Below, piece after piece: positions 27,807-37,037 of a DNA stretch of 64,000 nucleotides. The stretch is from an uncultured Methanobrevibacter sp. (lineage in GTDB: Archaea > Methanobacteriota > Methanobacteria > Methanobacteriales > Methanobacteriaceae): the NCBI RefSeq assembly GCF_947170395.1, contig NZ_CAMVTE010000002.1, positions 56,714 through 120,713 of the forward strand. The letters are read 5' to 3'. A program made the translations under genes and the position numbers. The number at the start of each line of letters is the position of its first letter. Within the stretch, counting starts at the first letter, position 1. Under the pieces are notes generated by a model that saw only the letters and a list, made by a program, of their open reading frames with translations, ran no database searches and was not told the DNA's origin.

Positions 27807-29078
27807 ATGGAAATTCTTAACTATTCAGAGATTGATTTGGCCGAAACCATCAAAAGGTCAGAAGAGGACGTAAACAAGGTCCTTGATATAGTTTCAGATA
27901 TTTTAAACAATGTCAAAAACAATAAGGATAATGCTATTAGAGAATATACTGAAAAGTTCGACGGTGTTACAATAGAAAATTTGAAAGTATCCAAAGATGA
28001 AATTGCGGAGGCTTATGACACTTTGGATGATGAATTGCTTGCGGCTTTAAAACAGGCTGCATCCAACATTGAAAAATTTCACAAAAAGCAAATTCCAGGC
28101 GAGTGGGAAATGGAAGTGAACCCCGGAATCGTTGCAGGTCAAATCGTAAGGCCGATTAACTCAGCGGGATGTTACATACCTGGTGGAAGGGCAGCCTATC
28201 CCTCATCAATATTGATGACTGTAATACCTGCAAAAATCGCAGGTGTTGAAAAGGTTGTATGTGTAACACCACCGCAAAAGGACGGCAAGATTCTGGATGC
28301 CATTTTGGTAGCCGCAGACATTGCAGGCGCTGATGAAATCTATAAGGTCGGCGGTGCCCAGGCTATTGCAGGTCTTGCATATGGAACCGAATCAATTCCT
28401 CGCGTAGAAAAAATTGTAGGTCCCGGAAATATATTCGTTACAGCAGCAAAGAAACTGGTCTATGGTCAAGTAGATATCGAGTTTCCGGCAGGTCCATCAG
28501 AAGTGCTGATATTGGCTGATGAAACAGCTAATCCTGAATTTCTGGCAACTGACATATTGGCGCAGGCAGAACACGATCCTAATGCGTCCTGCTTTTTGGT
28601 AACAGATTCAAAGGATTTGGCTATTAAGACTGATGAATTTGTCAAACAGTTAACCGAGATTGCACCAAGACGTGAAATTATTGAAGAGTCATTATCTAAA
28701 AGCGGAAAAATTATTATCACAGACACATTTGACGAAGCTATTCATGTAACAAACGAATACGCTCCAGAACATTTAATCATAACCACTAAAGATGATGATG
28801 AAACACTTTCACACATTAACAATGCAGGGTCAATCTTTTTAGGCTCATACTCACCGGTTGCAGCCGGGGATTACGGATCCGGAACAAATCACGTTCTGCC
28901 TACAGGCGGCGGTGCAAAAATGTATTCCGGTCTTTCAACTGAAGCATTCATTAAGAAACCTACAGTTCAAAGACTGACAAAAGAAGGTTTAAAGGAATTG
29001 TCAAAGACATCCGTTCCTATAGCCGAATATGAAGGATTTTTTGCACATGCAAACTCCTTTAAAACAAGATTGAAATAG
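27807..29078 (+). CDS. hisD: Histidinol dehydrogenase
   Basis: HisD oxidises histidinol to histidine in two NAD-dependent steps with zinc. Visible signatures are [30 protein letters not shown], and QAEHDP with catalytic and zinc residues. NEYAPEHL follows, then [20 protein letters not shown]. At 423 residues the length is normal. It follows ilvD after 7 bases, so the two amino-acid genes are co-transcribed. A 700-base spacer with RNA candidates follows. Confidence 0.96.
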   Translation: MEILNYSEIDLAETIKRSEEDVNKVLDIVSDILNNVKNNKDNAIREYTEKFDGVTIENLKVSKDEIAEAYDTLDDELLAALKQAASNIEKFHKKQIPGEWEMEVNPGIVAGQIVRPINSAGCYIPGGRAAYPSSILMTVIPAKIAGVEKVVCVTPPQKDGKILDAILVAADIAGADEIYKVGGAQAIAGLAYGTESIPRVEKIVGPGNIFVTAAKKLVYGQVDIEFPAGPSEVLILADETANPEFLATDILAQAEHDPNASCFLVTDSKDLAIKTDEFVKQLTEIAPRREIIEESLSKSGKIIITDTFDEAIHVTNEYAPEHLIITTKDDDETLSHINNAGSIFLGSYSPVAAGDYGSGTNHVLPTGGGAKMYSGLSTEAFIKKPTVQRLTKEGLKELSKTSVPIAEYEGFFAHANSFKTRLK

Positions 29079-29209
29079 TTTATAAGTAATTTCTTATAAA
29101 CCTTTCTTATTTTTTAATATATTATAATATTTTATTCACATCTAAATTCAACGTTTTCATTTTAATCTAATAATATGCGTTCAATTTTGATTTATAAGTC
29201 TATAAAGTA

Positions 29210-29321
29210 TTTATATAAAACTGTATCTAATTTTATTTTGTAATAGATAAATTAACAACTTTATTAACTAATTTGGGGATTAAATTATATTTTTTCCCCT
29301 ATTTTTTAATGGGGGGTTGAT
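29210..29321 (+). promoter_or_regulatory. TATA box and leader with competing GGGG/CCCC hairpins
   Basis: TTTATATAAAA at 29210-29220 is a TATA box. Downstream, GGGGA (29275-29279) can pair with TCCCC (29295-29299), and a T-run at 29302-29307 follows, as in an intrinsic terminator. The same CCCC (29296-29299) can instead pair with the GGGGGG at 29311-29316, which is also the likely ribosome site of the small ORF at 29322. The two pairings exclude each other, as in an attenuator or riboswitch expression platform. No known aptamer is recognised. Confidence 0.45.
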
Positions 29322-29402
29322 TTGAGCGAATTATTAATTTTGCTTGACATTGTCTTGATCGTTCTTGATATTATTGTCATAGTCAAACATTTCAATAATT
29401 AA
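29322..29402 (+). CDS. Candidate small hydrophobic peptide (26 aa)
   Basis: A TTG-initiated frame of 26 codons encodes a peptide with a short acidic start (SEL). One hydrophobic span rich in Leu, Ile and Val, with two Asp, follows, and the tail is KHFNN. A G-rich tract (29311-29316) followed by TTGAT could serve as ribosome site. Composition fits a single membrane helix, as in small membrane proteins or type I toxins. The start codon is weak and there is no homology evidence, so it may not be translated. A similar small ORF lies at 37314-37406, also upstream of a structured RNA. Confidence 0.35.
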   Translation: MSELLILLDIVLIVLDIIVIVKHFNN

Positions 29403-29433
29403 TTGAATGGTCTCGTATGATAGTTGGTTTTTG

Positions 29434-29499
29434 TAAGGTTGGTTCGTGATTTTTCAAGGCCCACCAGCCGGAAGTTTTGCTTAACTCTTCCCAACCTTA
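29434..29499 (+). ncRNA. Structured 3' region after the small ORF
   Basis: TAAGGTTGG (29434-29442) is complementary to CCAACCTTA (29491-29499). Just inside, GAAG (29471-29474) pairs with CTTC (29487-29490), extending the 3' arm without a break. A small GGC-ccacca-GCC hairpin (29458-29469) can form in the 5'-side insert. A T-rich run follows at about 29520. It is best read as the 3' end of the small-ORF transcript, or as a separate RNA. Confidence 0.4.
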
Positions 29500-29558
29500 T
29501 TAGACTATTATAATTGCTTATTTTTTTAAAATACCCATTTTTAAACAATTTGAGAAAA

Positions 29559-29716
29559 CTTTATATATTATGTAAATCTACACTATATTTAAGAATATGA
29601 GTTATTCATATTCAATACCTTCTATTAAAAAACAGAAGAATTAGTTAATTAAAACAGTTGTCTAATCTGGTGGTAGTTTATAGGATTTCCTATAAACTTA
29701 GACAACACTTATTTTT
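29559..29716 (+). ncRNA. Structured RNA candidate A with its own TATA box, upstream of aspS
   Basis: CTTTATATAT at 29559-29568 predicts a transcript starting near 29589. In order it would form three elements: an 8-pair hairpin (GAATATGA / TCATATTC, 29593-29613), a 5-pair hairpin (CTTCT / AGAAG, 29619-29638), and a long bulged helix. In the helix, GTTGTCTAA (29657-29665) pairs with TTAGACAAC (29698-29706), and GTTTATAGGA (29676-29685) with TCCTATAAAC (29688-29697). A 10-base bulge TCTGGTGGTA stays on the 5' side. ATTTTT ends it. It could be a free RNA of about 125 bases or an attenuating aspS leader. Confidence 0.5.
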
Positions 29717-29778
29717 AAAAGTATTAATTATTTTTCTTTTAAAATTAATTTATTTTTACAGACCTCGAGGTGAATAAT

Positions 29779-31098
29779 TTGCAAGGTTTATTAAAAGACT
29801 GGAGGAGAACCAACTATGCCAGCCAATGCAACAGTGAAATTGCAGGCAGTGAAGTCACTGTAATGGGTTGGGTACATGAAATCCGTGATTTCGGAGGAAT
29901 CATGTTTGTCATCATCCGTGACGTGACTGGCAGAGTACAGATTACTGCTCCAAGCAAAAAAGTAGATGAAAACATAATGGAAGAATTAAGAGAATTGAGA
30001 AAAGAATCCGTTGTAGCTATCAAAGGTATGGCACAGGAAGCTCCTAAAGCACCAAACGGTGTTGAAATTTTACCAAAAGAAATTAAACTGTTAAGCTTAG
30101 CCAATCAGCCTTTACCGATGGATCCAACCGAAAAGGTTAAAGCCGGAATCGATACAAGATTGGATTCAAGATTTTTAGATATCAGAAAGGAAAACGTTTC
30201 AGCTATTTTCAAAATCAAAGGTCAGATGTTCCATTCAATCAGAGATTTCTTTTATGATAATGGATTTTATGAAATTAACACCCCTAAACTCGTAGCTTCA
30301 GCTACCGAAGGAGGAACAGAATTATTCCCTATTCTTTACTTTGACAAAGAGGCATTTTTAGGCCAATCTCCACAATTATACAAGCAGATGATGATGGGCA
30401 GTGGAATGGACAAGGTATTTGAAATAGGCCAGATTTTCAGAGCAGAAGAGCACGATACCTTAAGACACTTAAACGAAGCAGTATCCATCGATGCAGAAGC
30501 ATCATTCGTGGATGACGTTGACATGATGAACGTCTTAAACAAGATGCTCGTTAAAGTAATAGGCGACATCAATGAAAAATGCAGCGATGAATTGGACATT
30601 TTAGGTCATGAACTGGAACTTCCGGATGAGAAATTCCCGCATGTAACCTACGATGAGGCTGTAGACATCATCAATGCAAACGGCGTTGAGCTTCCATGGG
30701 GTGAAGACTTATCCCGTGAGGCAGAAAAGGTATTGGGTGAAGAGATGGGAGGATTTTATTTCCTCACCGAATGGCCGTCTGCAATCAAGCCGTTTTACGT
30801 AATGCCTAAAGACGGAGATGAAAAATACTCCCATGCATTCGACCTGATGTATAACAACTTGGAGCTGTCTTCAGGTTCCACTCGTGTACACCAGCACGAC
30901 TTGCTTGTAAAGCAAATTGAGGAAAGAGGATTGAATCCTGACGGATTCGGAACTTATCTTAAAGCATTCGAATACGGTATGCCTCCTCACGCAGGTTGGG
31001 GTGTAGGTGCTGAAAGACTTACCATGGTCATGACCGGATCTGAAAACATCCGTGAATGTGCACTCTTCCCAAGAGACAGGCAAAGATTAACTCCTTAA
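29779..31098 (+). CDS. aspS: Aspartyl-tRNA synthetase (archaeal type)
   Basis: AspRS charges tRNA(Asp), and if non-discriminating also tRNA(Asn), with aspartate. An N-terminal OB-fold anticodon domain ([13 protein letters not shown]) is followed by a class II core with GQSPQLYKQ, motif 2 [12 protein letters not shown] and motif 3 [14 protein letters not shown] at 29779 is chosen as start because GAGGTGA at 29767-29773 is an ideal ribosome site. Starting at GTG 29770 would place the start inside that site. GatA in the window is compatible with the indirect Asn-tRNA route. The spacer in front holds a strong structured element. Confidence 0.93.
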   Translation: MQGLLKDWRRTNYASQCNSEIAGSEVTVMGWVHEIRDFGGIMFVIIRDVTGRVQITAPSKKVDENIMEELRELRKESVVAIKGMAQEAPKAPNGVEILPKEIKLLSLANQPLPMDPTEKVKAGIDTRLDSRFLDIRKENVSAIFKIKGQMFHSIRDFFYDNGFYEINTPKLVASATEGGTELFPILYFDKEAFLGQSPQLYKQMMMGSGMDKVFEIGQIFRAEEHDTLRHLNEAVSIDAEASFVDDVDMMNVLNKMLVKVIGDINEKCSDELDILGHELELPDEKFPHVTYDEAVDIINANGVELPWGEDLSREAEKVLGEEMGGFYFLTEWPSAIKPFYVMPKDGDEKYSHAFDLMYNNLELSSGSTRVHQHDLLVKQIEERGLNPDGFGTYLKAFEYGMPPHAGWGVGAERLTMVMTGSENIRECALFPRDRQRLTP

Positions 31099-31123
31099 TC
31101 TTTTTTTCTTTTTTAAGGATAAT

Positions 31124-32326
31124 ATGGAAGAATATGACATAGCTGTTGTTGGCGGAGGACCGGCAGGAATCATGGCGGCAATTACGGCTAGCCAGAATTC
31201 CTCAAGGGTTGTACTGCTTGAGAAAAATTCCTCTCTTGGTCGCAAACTGTTAATGACTGGTGGAGGAAGGTGCAACATTACCAATCTCAAGCCAATAAAA
31301 AAGCTATTGAATTCATATTCCCAAAAAAACTTTTTAAAACACTCTTTTTATACTTTTACAAATGAAGATTTATTTTCCCTATTTCAGGATAAGGGTTTGG
31401 GTTTTATTCAGGAAGATGACAACAGGATTTTTCCCGAAACCGAAAAGTCTTTAGATATTTTAAATGTTTTAACTGAGTATCTCGATGATGTTGTTATAAG
31501 TTATAACTTTGAAGTCGAATCGATTAGGCAAGGTTTTATAATCAACGATAAGATTAAAGCAGATAAGGTTATAATCGCAACCGGCGGAATAACATATCCC
31601 CAAACCGGATGCGGCATGAAAAATTATTCTTTGACTTCACAGCCCATAACAGACATCAAATACGGTCTTGTTCCGCTATTGACAAAAAGAGACTTGTCCG
31701 ATATTGCTGGAGTAACCCTATATGATGTAGTTATAAGTTATAAGAAAAGCAGGGTGAAAGGCAACGTGCTCTTTTCCCATGTTGGCCTGACAGGTCCCGG
31801 AATCATAAATCTGAGCAATGAAATCTCAGAAGTTTTAAGTTATAACTTGTTGGAGAGCGGTCCTGATTTTGACATTGACATTGCAGTTGATCTTGTTCCC
31901 GAGCTTTCACGTGACCAGCTCAATGAAAGGTTTACAGGTGATTTTCAGTCAAAGGGAAAGACAATGCTTAAAAATTATCTGAAACTGTTTTTGACAAACA
32001 GATTTATAGGTTTCTTTTTGGATGAAATAGGTTTGGACGGGGAAATTCAATTGTCCAAAATCAACAAGAAAAGCAAAAACCGCCTGATTGAAAATTTAAA
32101 AAGATTCACTTTTGAAATTGACGGATTTAACAGTGATCTGGCTAAGGTTACCATTGGCGGAGTTGATCTGGCAAACATTAATCCGAAAACCATGGAATCC
32201 ACCTTAATTCCCGGATTGTATTTTGCAGGTGAAGTTCTTGATTTGCACGGTCCCACCGGAGGGTATAATCTCAAGATTGCATTTTCAACAGGTTATCTTG
32301 CGGGATTGTCCGCCAGCGATAGATGA
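31124..32326 (+). CDS. HI0933/YhiN-family FAD-dependent oxidoreductase
   Basis: This 400-residue flavoprotein of the HI0933 (YhiN) family has the Rossmann dinucleotide loop VVGGGPAGIMAA at residues 8-19. The family signature GRKLLMTGGGRCNITN is near 44. The C-terminal FAD motif is FAGEVLDLHGPTGGYNL, near 369. The physiological substrate of the family is unknown; some relatives act in tRNA or thiol chemistry. It follows aspS after 25 bases and is probably co-transcribed. Its coding sequence holds three AAGTTATAACTT-type palindromes like those before parA. Confidence 0.88.
   Translation: MEEYDIAVVGGGPAGIMAAITASQNSSRVVLLEKNSSLGRKLLMTGGGRCNITNLKPIKKLLNSYSQKNFLKHSFYTFTNEDLFSLFQDKGLGFIQEDDNRIFPETEKSLDILNVLTEYLDDVVISYNFEVESIRQGFIINDKIKADKVIIATGGITYPQTGCGMKNYSLTSQPITDIKYGLVPLLTKRDLSDIAGVTLYDVVISYKKSRVKGNVLFSHVGLTGPGIINLSNEISEVLSYNLLESGPDFDIDIAVDLVPELSRDQLNERFTGDFQSKGKTMLKNYLKLFLTNRFIGFFLDEIGLDGEIQLSKINKKSKNRLIENLKRFTFEIDGFNSDLAKVTIGGVDLANINPKTMESTLIPGLYFAGEVLDLHGPTGGYNLKIAFSTGYLAGLSASDR
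31493..31848. repeat. Three AAGTTATAACTT-type palindromes inside a coding region
   Basis: GTTATAAGTTATAAC at 31493-31507 contains AAGTTATAACTT (31498-31509). GTTATAAGTTATAAG lies at 31730-31744, and AAGTTATAACTT again at 31837-31848. They encode different protein segments (VISYN, VISYK, LSYNL), so protein conservation alone does not explain them. The word is shared with the parA upstream cluster and the site at 3797. Confidence 0.55.
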
Positions 32327-32522
32327 TATATATCACCAATTTCAAATCAATTTCAAAAACCAAAACCTTGATGTTAATGTAGGACACGATTAATATTAAT
32401 CCACTTCAAAACCAAAACCATCAAAATAATTCATCATATTTTCGATTTAAGTGCACTTTCAATCCGCTCAATTTTTTTCAAAAACAAAATATTTAACATA
32501 TATTTAATCCAAAGGTTAACTT

Positions 32523-33152
32523 ATGACAGACAAAATGTTCATGGGTGCATCAACTAAACAAGGTCTGGATATTGCAAACAAAAGTAGAGAGATTATCCGT
32601 GGCCTTATTGGTGATGATGTCAAAGACTTGAAACCTATAGAAAGAGACATCGTTGAGAGAATCGTTCACTCAACTGCCGATCCTGAATATGCCAAATTGG
32701 TACATATGAGTTCTGATTTTGTGGATGCAGCTATGGCCTCCCTTAAAAATAAGGAAACCATCCTGACTGACATCAATATGGTCAAGTATGGTATCACCAG
32801 ATATGAGGGGGAAGTTGAGTGTTACATCAAAAACGAGGAAGTTGTAAAGATAGCTAAGGAAAATCAGATTACAAGAGCGGCTGCAGCTATGCGTTATGCT
32901 GCAAGTAATGATTTTGAAGGAATTGTAGTTTCAGGTAATGCTCCAACCGCTGTTTTTGAAGCAATGGATTTATATGCAAGAGGTGAAATGAATCTCAAGG
33001 CAATCGTAGGTGTTCCTGTCGGTTTTGTAGGAGCTGCAGATTCAAAAGAAGCTTTAAGAAATTCAGATATTCCAAACATCATTGTTGAAGGTCCTAAAGG
33101 AGGAACTCCAATCGCCGTTGCATGCGTAAATTCATTAATCCAACATTTATAG
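32523..33152 (+). CDS. cbiC: Cobalt-precorrin-8 methylmutase
   Basis: CbiC moves a methyl group from C11 to C12 of the corrin ring, giving cobyrinic acid in the anaerobic cobamide pathway. The catalytic His is in ERIVHSTADPEYA near residue 49, and ring contacts lie in TRAAAAMRYA and VVSGNAPTAV. The C-terminal GVPVGFVGAADSKEAL is a family hallmark. At 209 residues the length is normal. An AAGGTTA ribosome site precedes the ATG. hemL follows after 9 bases, placing two tetrapyrrole genes in one operon. Confidence 0.94.
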   Translation: MTDKMFMGASTKQGLDIANKSREIIRGLIGDDVKDLKPIERDIVERIVHSTADPEYAKLVHMSSDFVDAAMASLKNKETILTDINMVKYGITRYEGEVECYIKNEEVVKIAKENQITRAAAAMRYAASNDFEGIVVSGNAPTAVFEAMDLYARGEMNLKAIVGVPVGFVGAADSKEALRNSDIPNIIVEGPKGGTPIAVACVNSLIQHL

Positions 33153-33161
33153 TGTGATAAA

Positions 33162-34436
33162 ATGTATTCAGAAGAATTGTTCAATGAATCTAAAAATTAT
33201 TTTCCGGGAGGCGTAAACTCTCCGGTACGTGCCTTTAAGCCTTATCCGTTTTTCGTTAAAAGCGCCGGTGGATCCAAACTCACAGACGTTGACGGAAAAA
33301 CATATATTGACCATTGTCTGGCTTATGGTCCTTTGATATTGGGTCATGCAGACCCTAAGGTTGTAAGGGAAGTTTCAAACCAATTGACAATAGGAACCGC
33401 TTACGGTACTCCGACAGAAAATGAGATAACCCTTGCAAAGGAAGTGGTTGACAGAATTCCGTCTGCTGAAATGGTAAGGTTCTGTAACAGCGGAACCGAA
33501 GCGACCATGAGTGCAATCAGGCTTGCAAGAGGTTTCACAGGCAGGGACAAGATTGTCAAGTTTGAAGGAGCATATCATGGTGCACACGATTATGTATTGG
33601 TAAAAGGCGGTTCTGGTGCTGCAACACTACCTGACAGTCCTGGTATTCCAGAAGACACAACTAAAAATACATTATCTGTTCCATTCAATGATGAGCAGGC
33701 CCTTACAGAATTGATTGAAAAGGAAGGCGAAAACATTGCCTGTATAATTATGGAAGTTGTCATGGGTAATGTCGGCTGCATTGAACCGAAACCTGGCTTT
33801 TTGGAGTTTATAAGAAAAATAACAGAAGAAAACAATATCATATTAATATTTGATGAAGTCATTACAGGTTTTAGAGCATCAAGAGGAGGTGCCCAGGAGT
33901 ATTATGGAGTAACTCCCGATTTAACTACTTTAGGTAAAATAGTAGGCGGAGGTCTTCCTATGGGTGCATTCTGTGGTAAAAGGGAAATCATGGAAATGAT
34001 TGCTCCTAACGGTCCTGTCTATCAGGCAGGTACATTTTCAGGAAATCCAGTTTCAGTTCAGGCCGGTATTTCTACTTTAACCCAGCTCGATGATGCTTTC
34101 TATAAGGAACTTGAAAGGAAAGGAAACTACTTAAGAGGCAATATCCAGTCAATCATAGAGGATGAGGAATATAACATTCAACCGGTAGGGCTTGCGTCAA
34201 TGTTTCAGATTTATTTCAATCCCGAACCGGTTTACAACTATGCTGATGCTCAAAATTCAGACAGAAAACTGTTCTTGAGATATTTCAAGGCGCTTTTGAA
34301 AGAAGGAGTCTTCATCCCTCCATCCCAGTTTGAGTGCAATTTCATTTCAAATGCACACAGCATGGAGGATATGCAGAAGACTTCAGACGCCATTGAAATA
34401 GCTCTTCAGGCAGCTTTCAGAAAAAGAAGAAGGTAA
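33162..34436 (+). CDS. hemL: Glutamate-1-semialdehyde 2,1-aminomutase
   Basis: HemL makes 5-aminolevulinate from glutamate-1-semialdehyde, the entry to all tetrapyrroles, here F430, cobamides and siroheme. The PLP lysine is K259 in [14 protein letters not shown]. Other family motifs are [13 protein letters not shown] at the N terminus, [17 protein letters not shown] and [10 protein letters not shown]. At 424 residues the length is normal. Translation is likely coupled to cbiC (9-base gap) and to the signal peptidase gene 4 bases downstream. Confidence 0.96.
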   Translation: MYSEELFNESKNYFPGGVNSPVRAFKPYPFFVKSAGGSKLTDVDGKTYIDHCLAYGPLILGHADPKVVREVSNQLTIGTAYGTPTENEITLAKEVVDRIPSAEMVRFCNSGTEATMSAIRLARGFTGRDKIVKFEGAYHGAHDYVLVKGGSGAATLPDSPGIPEDTTKNTLSVPFNDEQALTELIEKEGENIACIIMEVVMGNVGCIEPKPGFLEFIRKITEENNIILIFDEVITGFRASRGGAQEYYGVTPDLTTLGKIVGGGLPMGAFCGKREIMEMIAPNGPVYQAGTFSGNPVSVQAGISTLTQLDDAFYKELERKGNYLRGNIQSIIEDEEYNIQPVGLASMFQIYFNPEPVYNYADAQNSDRKLFLRYFKALLKEGVFIPPSQFECNFISNAHSMEDMQKTSDAIEIALQAAFRKRRR

Positions 34437-34440
34437 TATA

Positions 34441-34866
34441 ATGGAAATAGATTTTAAGGAAATTGCATCATACATAATAATTCTTGTAATTGTTCTTATT
34501 GCCGCCCAACACCTGAACGTGGTCGTTTCAGGCAGTATGGAACCTGCATTCTACAGAGGAGACATTGTCATGGTTCAAAAGGCGGATTTTTTAGGCATCC
34601 ACGAATTTGACCCTGCGGATGTCAAGATAGGTGATGTAGTCGTTTATGATGCTGCATGGTTTGACCAGCCGGTAATTCATAGGGTTATTAATATTGTCAA
34701 TATCAACGGAACCACGATGTATGTGATTAAGGGGGACAACAACGATTCTCCAGATCCGTATTACGTTACCAAAGACCAGATAAGAGAAAAGGTCGTAACC
34801 TTTGGTGACAATCTTGTGGTAATTCCAAAAATCGGTTATCTTTCCCTTTGGTTAAGGGGTTTATGA
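34441..34866 (+). CDS. Archaeal type I signal peptidase (S26B)
   Basis: This 141-residue membrane-bound signal peptidase cleaves signal peptides of exported proteins such as the adhesins here. One N-terminal membrane helix (about 10-24) leads to the catalytic Ser32 in VSGSMEP. His80 in VIHRVI replaces the bacterial Lys, as in archaeal and ER enzymes. The Asp-containing box KGDNNDSPD is near residue 98. No second membrane helix is seen, as is common in short archaeal forms. It sits between hemL and argS in a tight operon, which has no obvious functional reason. Confidence 0.92.
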   Translation: MEIDFKEIASYIIILVIVLIAAQHLNVVVSGSMEPAFYRGDIVMVQKADFLGIHEFDPADVKIGDVVVYDAAWFDQPVIHRVINIVNINGTTMYVIKGDNNDSPDPYYVTKDQIREKVVTFGDNLVVIPKIGYLSLWLRGL

Positions 34867-34883
34867 TTATTTAAGGTGAGTTA

Positions 34884-36584
34884 ATGTATTTTGAAATTGA
34901 AAAACAGGCTATCGATGCCATAAATAAGGCATTGGATCAATATGATGTGGAAATTGACAGGGATTTCAAATTGGAATTTCCTCCAAATCCTAATTTGGGA
35001 GATCTTGCAAGTACAATTGCTTTTGCTTTAACCAAAAAGTTAAGGACTTCACCTCCTGAAGTTGCAAAGGATTTGGTTGAAAAGATAGAGGTTCCTGAGA
35101 TTTTTTTAAAAGTCCAGAACTTCGGACCTTACGTGAACTTTTTCATTGACTATTCCAAGTTTTCCAAAATGCTTCTGGAAAAGGTGGATGAAGATTACGG
35201 AAAGCTTCCGGCATATGGTGAAAAAATCATTCTGGAGCATACTTCAGCTAATCCTAACGGTCCGCTGCACATCGGACACATAAGAAACTCCATTTTCGGA
35301 GATTCCCTTGCAAGGCTTTTGCGTCTTGCCGGAAGGGAAGTGGAAACACAGTATTATGTCAATGATATGGGAAGACAGATTGCCATAATCGTCTGCGGCA
35401 TAACCGAATGCGGCCTTAAGATTGAGGATTATGAAGGCGAAAAGCTTGACCATAAAATCGGAAAACTTTATTTTGATGCAAACAAGGCTGTTGAAGAGGA
35501 TGATGCTTTAAATGCTAAAGTTGACGAATTAATCCAGAAATACGAAAAGGGTGAAGATGAAGAGTTGAATAAAGTCTTTGAAGATGTTGTCTCAAAATGT
35601 ATTTCCGGAATGAAAGAGTCTCTTTTAAGGATGAACATTGTCCACGATGACTTCGTCTGGGAAGGCCAATTCATTAGAAATGGCGAAGTCGATGATTTGG
35701 TATATTACATCCAAAGAGAAGGATTCACACGTGAAGACGATGTCTTATACATTGATTTGACAGACTTCAACATCGAAAAGGAATTTGTTTTAAGAAGGTC
35801 AAACGGTACTTCACTTTATTCAACCCGTGATCTGGCTTATCACAAATACAAAGCTACTTTAGGAGACACAGTACTTGACATTTTAGGTTCAGACCATAAG
35901 TTGGCTGCAAAACAAATCAAAGTCATTTTTGAAGAGATTTTAAGACAGACTCCGCCTGAAGTAATCTTTTATGAATTCATTACCCTTCCTGAAGGATCAA
36001 TGTCAACAAGAAGAGGTAAATTCGTTTCTGTCGATGAGCTGATTGATGAGGCAGTATCAAGAGCCACTGATGAAATCAAATCAAGAAATCCTGATTTGAC
36101 TGATGAAGAAATCGCACCGATGGCTGAAGAGATTGGTGTGGGAGCAGTAAGATTCTTCATTGCTAAATTATCCCCTGAAAAACACTTAACTTTCAAATGG
36201 GATGAAGCTTTAAGCTTTGAGAGAGGTTGTGCATCTATTCAGTATGCACATGCAAGGGCATGCAAATTACTTGATAATGCCGGCAAAGACATCAGCTCTT
36301 TAAAAGTTGATGATAACTGGGTTCCAAATGAATCTGAACAGGATCTTATAAGACAGATTGCTAAGTTCCCGCAAGTTGTTGAAGATTGTGCTAATAAAAA
36401 GAGAGTTCACAACATTACACAATATTGTCAGGACTTGGCAGGTTCATTTAACAGATTCTACAAATCAGAACAGGTAATTGGTTCTGAAGTAGAAGACACC
36501 AGATTGATTTTAGTTGACAGAGCTAAAACAACCATTAAAAACGCTTTAGATATTTTAGGTGTTTCAGCACCTGAAAAAATGTAG
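34884..36584 (+). CDS. argS: Arginyl-tRNA synthetase
   Basis: ArgRS is a class I synthetase that needs tRNA for activation. The HIGH-type motif ANPNGPLHIGHIRNS is near residue 125, the KMSKS position is MSTRRGK near 373, and a DALR-type anticodon domain ends the protein. At 566 residues the length is normal. It is the last gene of the cbiC-hemL-signal peptidase-argS run (17-base gap) and is followed by a terminator-like hairpin. Confidence 0.95.
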   Translation: MYFEIEKQAIDAINKALDQYDVEIDRDFKLEFPPNPNLGDLASTIAFALTKKLRTSPPEVAKDLVEKIEVPEIFLKVQNFGPYVNFFIDYSKFSKMLLEKVDEDYGKLPAYGEKIILEHTSANPNGPLHIGHIRNSIFGDSLARLLRLAGREVETQYYVNDMGRQIAIIVCGITECGLKIEDYEGEKLDHKIGKLYFDANKAVEEDDALNAKVDELIQKYEKGEDEELNKVFEDVVSKCISGMKESLLRMNIVHDDFVWEGQFIRNGEVDDLVYYIQREGFTREDDVLYIDLTDFNIEKEFVLRRSNGTSLYSTRDLAYHKYKATLGDTVLDILGSDHKLAAKQIKVIFEEILRQTPPEVIFYEFITLPEGSMSTRRGKFVSVDELIDEAVSRATDEIKSRNPDLTDEEIAPMAEEIGVGAVRFFIAKLSPEKHLTFKWDEALSFERGCASIQYAHARACKLLDNAGKDISSLKVDDNWVPNESEQDLIRQIAKFPQVVEDCANKKRVHNITQYCQDLAGSFNRFYKSEQVIGSEVEDTRLILVDRAKTTIKNALDILGVSAPEKM

Positions 36585-36618
36585 ATGGGTAATTTAACTC
36601 ATCTTTTTAATTTTTTTA
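36584..36618 (+). terminator. Terminator after argS
   Basis: GATGGGT-aattta-ACTCATC (36584-36603) forms a 7-pair stem with one G-U pair, directly at the stop codon. A run of Ts follows (36604-36618). Confidence 0.6.
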
Positions 36619-36641
36619 CTAAAAATATTAAATTTCATCAC

Positions 36642-36930
36642 CTAATTAAAATCAATAACATTCAAATGTTTTATTCCGTCTCTTGAAAGGTCAAATTCGT
36701 CTGTTGTAATAATATATGCATCGAATTTATCTTTTATTCTAAAAAATGGCTCATACTCTCTTTTAATTGTTTTTTCATCAGATAACACATATGATACTTG
36801 AATATATTTGTTGACCATTTTTTTCACAAATAAAATCAATTTCTTTTTTGTGAATTTCATGGTAAAAGTTAACCATCAACTTCAACAGGCACATATTACT
36901 CTGACCATTAACAAAATTTTACAAAAATTA
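36642..36930 (-). pseudogene. Remnant of an AAA ATPase with DUF4143-type C terminus
   Basis: Only the C-terminal end of the family is left. One frame reads FYHEIHKKEIDFICEKNGQ and the next QVSYVLSDEKTIKREYEPF, then DAYIITTDEFDLSRDGIKHL. These pieces match consecutive parts of the family's nuclease-like C terminus, but they lie in two frames. The shift is near 36812, in an ATATAT run, consistent with loss of an AT dinucleotide. The ATPase domain and most of DUF4143 are gone. Such genes are often mobile or duplicated in methanogens. Confidence 0.65.
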
Positions 36931-37037
36931 TTTTTTTAAGTGTATCTGTTTAAAATGAATGTTTTGTAATGAAATATTAAAAACTCCTGCAGATAAAATA
37001 AATCAGCGTTATTCGGATAATAAGAAAATAAGTATTG

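Noticed and set aside
29657..29706. T-box-like leader of aspS, because the bulge contains UGGU
   Set aside because: The bulge lacks the rest of the T-box sequence and has no specifier stem. T-boxes are not expected in archaea, and a tRNA(Asp) with a G discriminator would need UGGC.
32351..32420. Imperfect direct repeat TTCAAAAACCAAAACC / TTCAAAACCAAAACC before cbiC
   Set aside because: Only two A/C-rich copies occur, far from the cbiC TATA region. Not distinguishable from low-complexity sequence.
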